A stretch of 64,000 bases of DNA from Jiangella muralis (lineage in GTDB: Bacteria > Actinomycetota > Actinomycetes > Jiangellales > Jiangellaceae), in NCBI RefSeq assembly GCF_001270745.1, contig NZ_KQ434758.1:62001-126000 (forward strand), written 5' to 3'. The notes beneath the pieces were generated by a model. The model was not told the origin of the DNA. It saw only the letters and a program-made list of their open reading frames with translations, and did not search any database. Position numbers and translations under genes: made by a program. This document shows, in pieces, positions 62,398 to 64,000 of the stretch (position 1 is its first letter; each line of letters starts with the position of its first letter).

Positions 62398-62442
62398 TTG
62401 ACCGCACGCAGCTAACGGTTATAGTCGTGGCTAACGGTTATA
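62398..62442 (+). promoter_or_regulatory. PadR-gene promoter with direct-repeat operator
   Basis: TTGACC (62398-62403), 16 nt, TATAGT (62420-62425). GCTAACGGTTATA occurs twice, at 62411-62423 and 62430-62442, 19 bp apart; the first covers the -10 box. PadR repressors often bind such AT-rich ATAAC/GTTAT elements. Binding is inferred. Confidence 0.7.
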
Positions 62443-62452
62443 TGGAGGTCCG

Positions 62453-62977
62453 ATGCAGCAGGAAGTCGTCCTCGCGCTGCTGGCGAAGGAGCCGTCGCAC
62501 GGTTACGAGATCCGCGCGAGACTGCGCAGCGCGCTCGGCCCGATCGGCGACGCGATGAACGCTGGTCAGGTGTATGTGGTGCTGACCCGGCTGGAGAAGG
62601 CCGGCCTCGTCACCACCGAGAGCACAACCACCAAGGACTCGTCCGACCGCAAGACCTACGTACTCACCCCGAAGGGGCAGCAGCGGGTCGCCGAGTGGCT
62701 GACCGAAGTGAGCTGGCCCAGACCCGACCTCGCCGAGTTCCACCTGAAGCTCGTGGCCGCCGCGGCCGCCGGGCTGGCCGACCCGCTGAGCATCGTCGAC
62801 ACGCAGCGACGCGAGCTGCTGCGCCGGCTGCGGGACGCCCAGCGAGCGGCGATGGCGGAGGAGGACGGGGCCGAGGCGGGCCTGCTGCTGGAGGGCATCG
62901 TCCTCCGCCTGCAAGCCGATCTGCGCTGGCTGGAGGCCTGCGCCCGAAGCTGGACGACCCGAAGGAGCACCACGTGA
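62453..62977 (+). CDS. PadR-family transcriptional regulator
   Basis: The 174-aa product starts VVLALLAKEPSHGYEIRARLRSALGP, the PadR winged helix (recognition around NAGQVYVVLTRLEKAGLVTTE, wing DRKTYVLTPKG). A C-terminal helical dimerisation domain ends in a coiled coil. GGAGG lies 4 nt before the ATG. The stop overlaps the ABC ATPase start as GTGA. It presumably represses its own operon through the direct repeats at 62411 and 62430 until a ligand is sensed. Confidence 0.9.
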   Translation: MQQEVVLALLAKEPSHGYEIRARLRSALGPIGDAMNAGQVYVVLTRLEKAGLVTTESTTTKDSSDRKTYVLTPKGQQRVAEWLTEVSWPRPDLAEFHLKLVAAAAAGLADPLSIVDTQRRELLRRLRDAQRAAMAEEDGAEAGLLLEGIVLRLQADLRWLEACARSWTTRRSTT

Positions 62978-63702
62978 GCATCCTCAGCACCCGCGGCCTC
63001 ACCAAGAGCTACGGCGACGGCGAGAGCCTGGTCCGCGCGGTCGACGGCGTCGACCTGGAGGTGGAGAGCGGCGAAACGGTCGCCATCATGGGGCCGAGCG
63101 GTTGCGGGAAGTCGACGCTGCTGCACCTGGTCGGCGGGCTGGACCGCGCGAGCGGCGGCGAGATCCACCTCGCCGGCCGGCGCGTGGACCAGCTGACGGA
63201 ACGGGCGCTGGCCAGGCTGCGCCGCACCGACGTCGGCTTCGTCTTCCAGGCCTTCCACCTGATGGACGAGCTCACCGCGCTGGAGAACGTCGAGCTGCCG
63301 GCCCTGCTCGCCGGGCACTCGCCGCGCGCGGCGAAGGCACGGGCGGCCGAACTGCTCGACCGGGTGGGGCTCACGACGAAGGCCGGCGCCCTCCCGACGA
63401 CGCTCTCCGGCGGCCAGCGGCAGCGGGTCGCCGTCGCGCGGGCGCTGAGCAACGAACCGGTCCTCGTCCTGGCCGACGAGCCGACCGGCAACCTCGACAG
63501 CGCCGCCACCCTCGACGTGCTGCGGCTGTTCGAAGACCTGCACGACGCCGGGCAGACGCTGGTCATCGTCACCCACGACGAGCGCATCGCGGCGACGGCG
63601 GACCGCCTCATCACCATGCGCGACGGCGCGTTCGTCGACGAGACGCGGCTGACCGGCGGCTCCACCGGAAACCTCGGCGCGCTCGCCGGGCTGGAGGGCT
63701 GA
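62974..63702 (+). CDS. ABC transporter ATP-binding protein (MacB/LolD type)
   Basis: The 242-aa ATPase has Walker [10 protein letters not shown], signature [15 protein letters not shown] and Walker [15 protein letters not shown]. The H-loop is [15 protein letters not shown], and [24 protein letters not shown] is typical of the MacB/FtsE branch. It partners with an FtsX-like permease encoded 5 nt downstream. Such systems act in mechanotransmission, lipoprotein or peptide handling. GTG 62974 overlaps the PadR stop. Confidence 0.92.
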   Translation: MSILSTRGLTKSYGDGESLVRAVDGVDLEVESGETVAIMGPSGCGKSTLLHLVGGLDRASGGEIHLAGRRVDQLTERALARLRRTDVGFVFQAFHLMDELTALENVELPALLAGHSPRAAKARAAELLDRVGLTTKAGALPTTLSGGQRQRVAVARALSNEPVLVLADEPTGNLDSAATLDVLRLFEDLHDAGQTLVIVTHDERIAATADRLITMRDGAFVDETRLTGGSTGNLGALAGLEG

Positions 63703-63707
63703 CGGCG

Positions 63708-64000
63708 ATGGGCCGGCTGCTGCTCATCGTCCGCCTCGCCGCCCGTGACCTGCTCCGGCGCCCCGCGGAGGCGGCGCTGCTGCTGCTCGCCATCGCCGCC
63801 GCCACGACGACGCTGACCGTCGGCCTGACGATCCACGGCGTGGCCAGCGACCCGTACGCGAACACCCGCGAGGTCACCGCCGGGCCCGACGTGGTCGCGA
63901 CGATCCTGCCCGACCCCGAGGGAGGCGCCGACCCCGACCCCGCGGCCCTCGAATCGATCGCCGCCGCCGACGGCGTGACCGACCACAGCGGCCCGTTCCC
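63708..64000 (+). CDS. FtsX/MacB-like ABC permease, N-terminal part (cut by window edge)
   Basis: Ninety-seven codons are visible. The first TM follows a basic start ([41 protein letters not shown]), then an external domain begins ([20 protein letters not shown]). This is the usual start of FtsX-like permeases: one TM, a large periplasmic-side domain, then three more TMs that lie beyond 64000. It is the third gene of the PadR operon. Confidence 0.85.
   Translation, partial: MGRLLLIVRLAARDLLRRPAEAALLLLAIAAATTTLTVGLTIHGVASDPYANTREVTAGPDVVATILPDPEGGADPDPAALESIAAADGVTDHSGPF

Overview
The window is high-GC actinobacterial chromosome. The gene families (LGFP-repeat protein, DUF222/HNH endonuclease, DUF3516 helicase, F420-type split-barrel proteins, Tat and lipobox signals) and the frequent leaderless promoters fit an actinomycete. 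A Jiangella-like organism is my guess from family content alone. There are no rRNA or tRNA genes, CRISPR arrays, prophages or transposases that I can recognise. Most of the window is ordinary accessory and core metabolism, densely packed, with many 4-nt ATGA or GTGA overlaps.

The organising theme is branched-chain amino acid biosynthesis. ilvD (51.1-52.8 kb), ilvB-ilvN-ilvC (45.0-48.3 kb), serA (19.6-21.2 kb), leuB (18.2-19.2 kb), ilvE (9.1-10.1 kb) and cimA (7.0-8.6 kb) all lie on the minus strand, in that order of transcription. Unrelated genes are interleaved: a tandem pair of secreted S15/CocE-type peptidases, a two-component system, a TPP-riboswitch-controlled thiD-tenA pair, a heterodimeric ABC exporter with its TetR regulator, PPK2, an ankyrin protein and others. 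Three biosynthetic genes carry leader-peptide attenuators readable in the DNA. cimA has leader MTFCLIIP followed by an intrinsic terminator. ilvB has leader MRFGILVLH followed by a strong terminator. A PhzE-like fused anthranilate synthase has leader MYATVLGQWWPAS followed by a terminator hairpin.

Layout. 0-7 kb: partial lipoate-ligase-like gene, Pr6Pr membrane protein, DEAD/DEAH helicase, two surface-type proteins, an ArsR-SRPBCC operon with a perfect operator in its promoter, and a 51-aa small protein. 7-19 kb: cimA and its leader, a three-copy hairpin repeat, ilvE, GDPD, tandem peptidases, sensor kinase and regulator, RibD-C-type reductase, leuB. 19-33 kb: serA, thiamine genes, small metabolic enzymes, an HTH/Clp-N pair, an iron-box-controlled siderophore-binding lipoprotein, a thioredoxin-reductase-like flavoprotein, ankyrin protein, PPK2. 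33-45 kb: ABC exporter and TetR, slipin, attenuated anthranilate synthase, HNH protein, LysE/AraC pair. 45-55 kb: ilvBNC, split-barrel proteins, TetR with double operator, ilvD, then a decayed AraC-SnoaL-SDR cassette and a Tat-exported protein. 55-64 kb: cupin, BNR-repeat protein, hydroxyacid dehydrogenase, PQQ-type sugar dehydrogenase lipoprotein, DUF4097-like protein, a lower-GC lipoprotein/secreted-protein pair, a toxin-antitoxin module, and a PadR-ABC transporter operon that runs off the end.

Regulation is unusually legible. At least 16 genes or leader ORFs have a TANNNT-type -10 box ending 6-8 nt before the start codon, implying leaderless mRNAs. Several regulators (ArsR, TetR twice, HTH/Clp-N, PadR) have inverted or direct repeats sitting on their own promoters.
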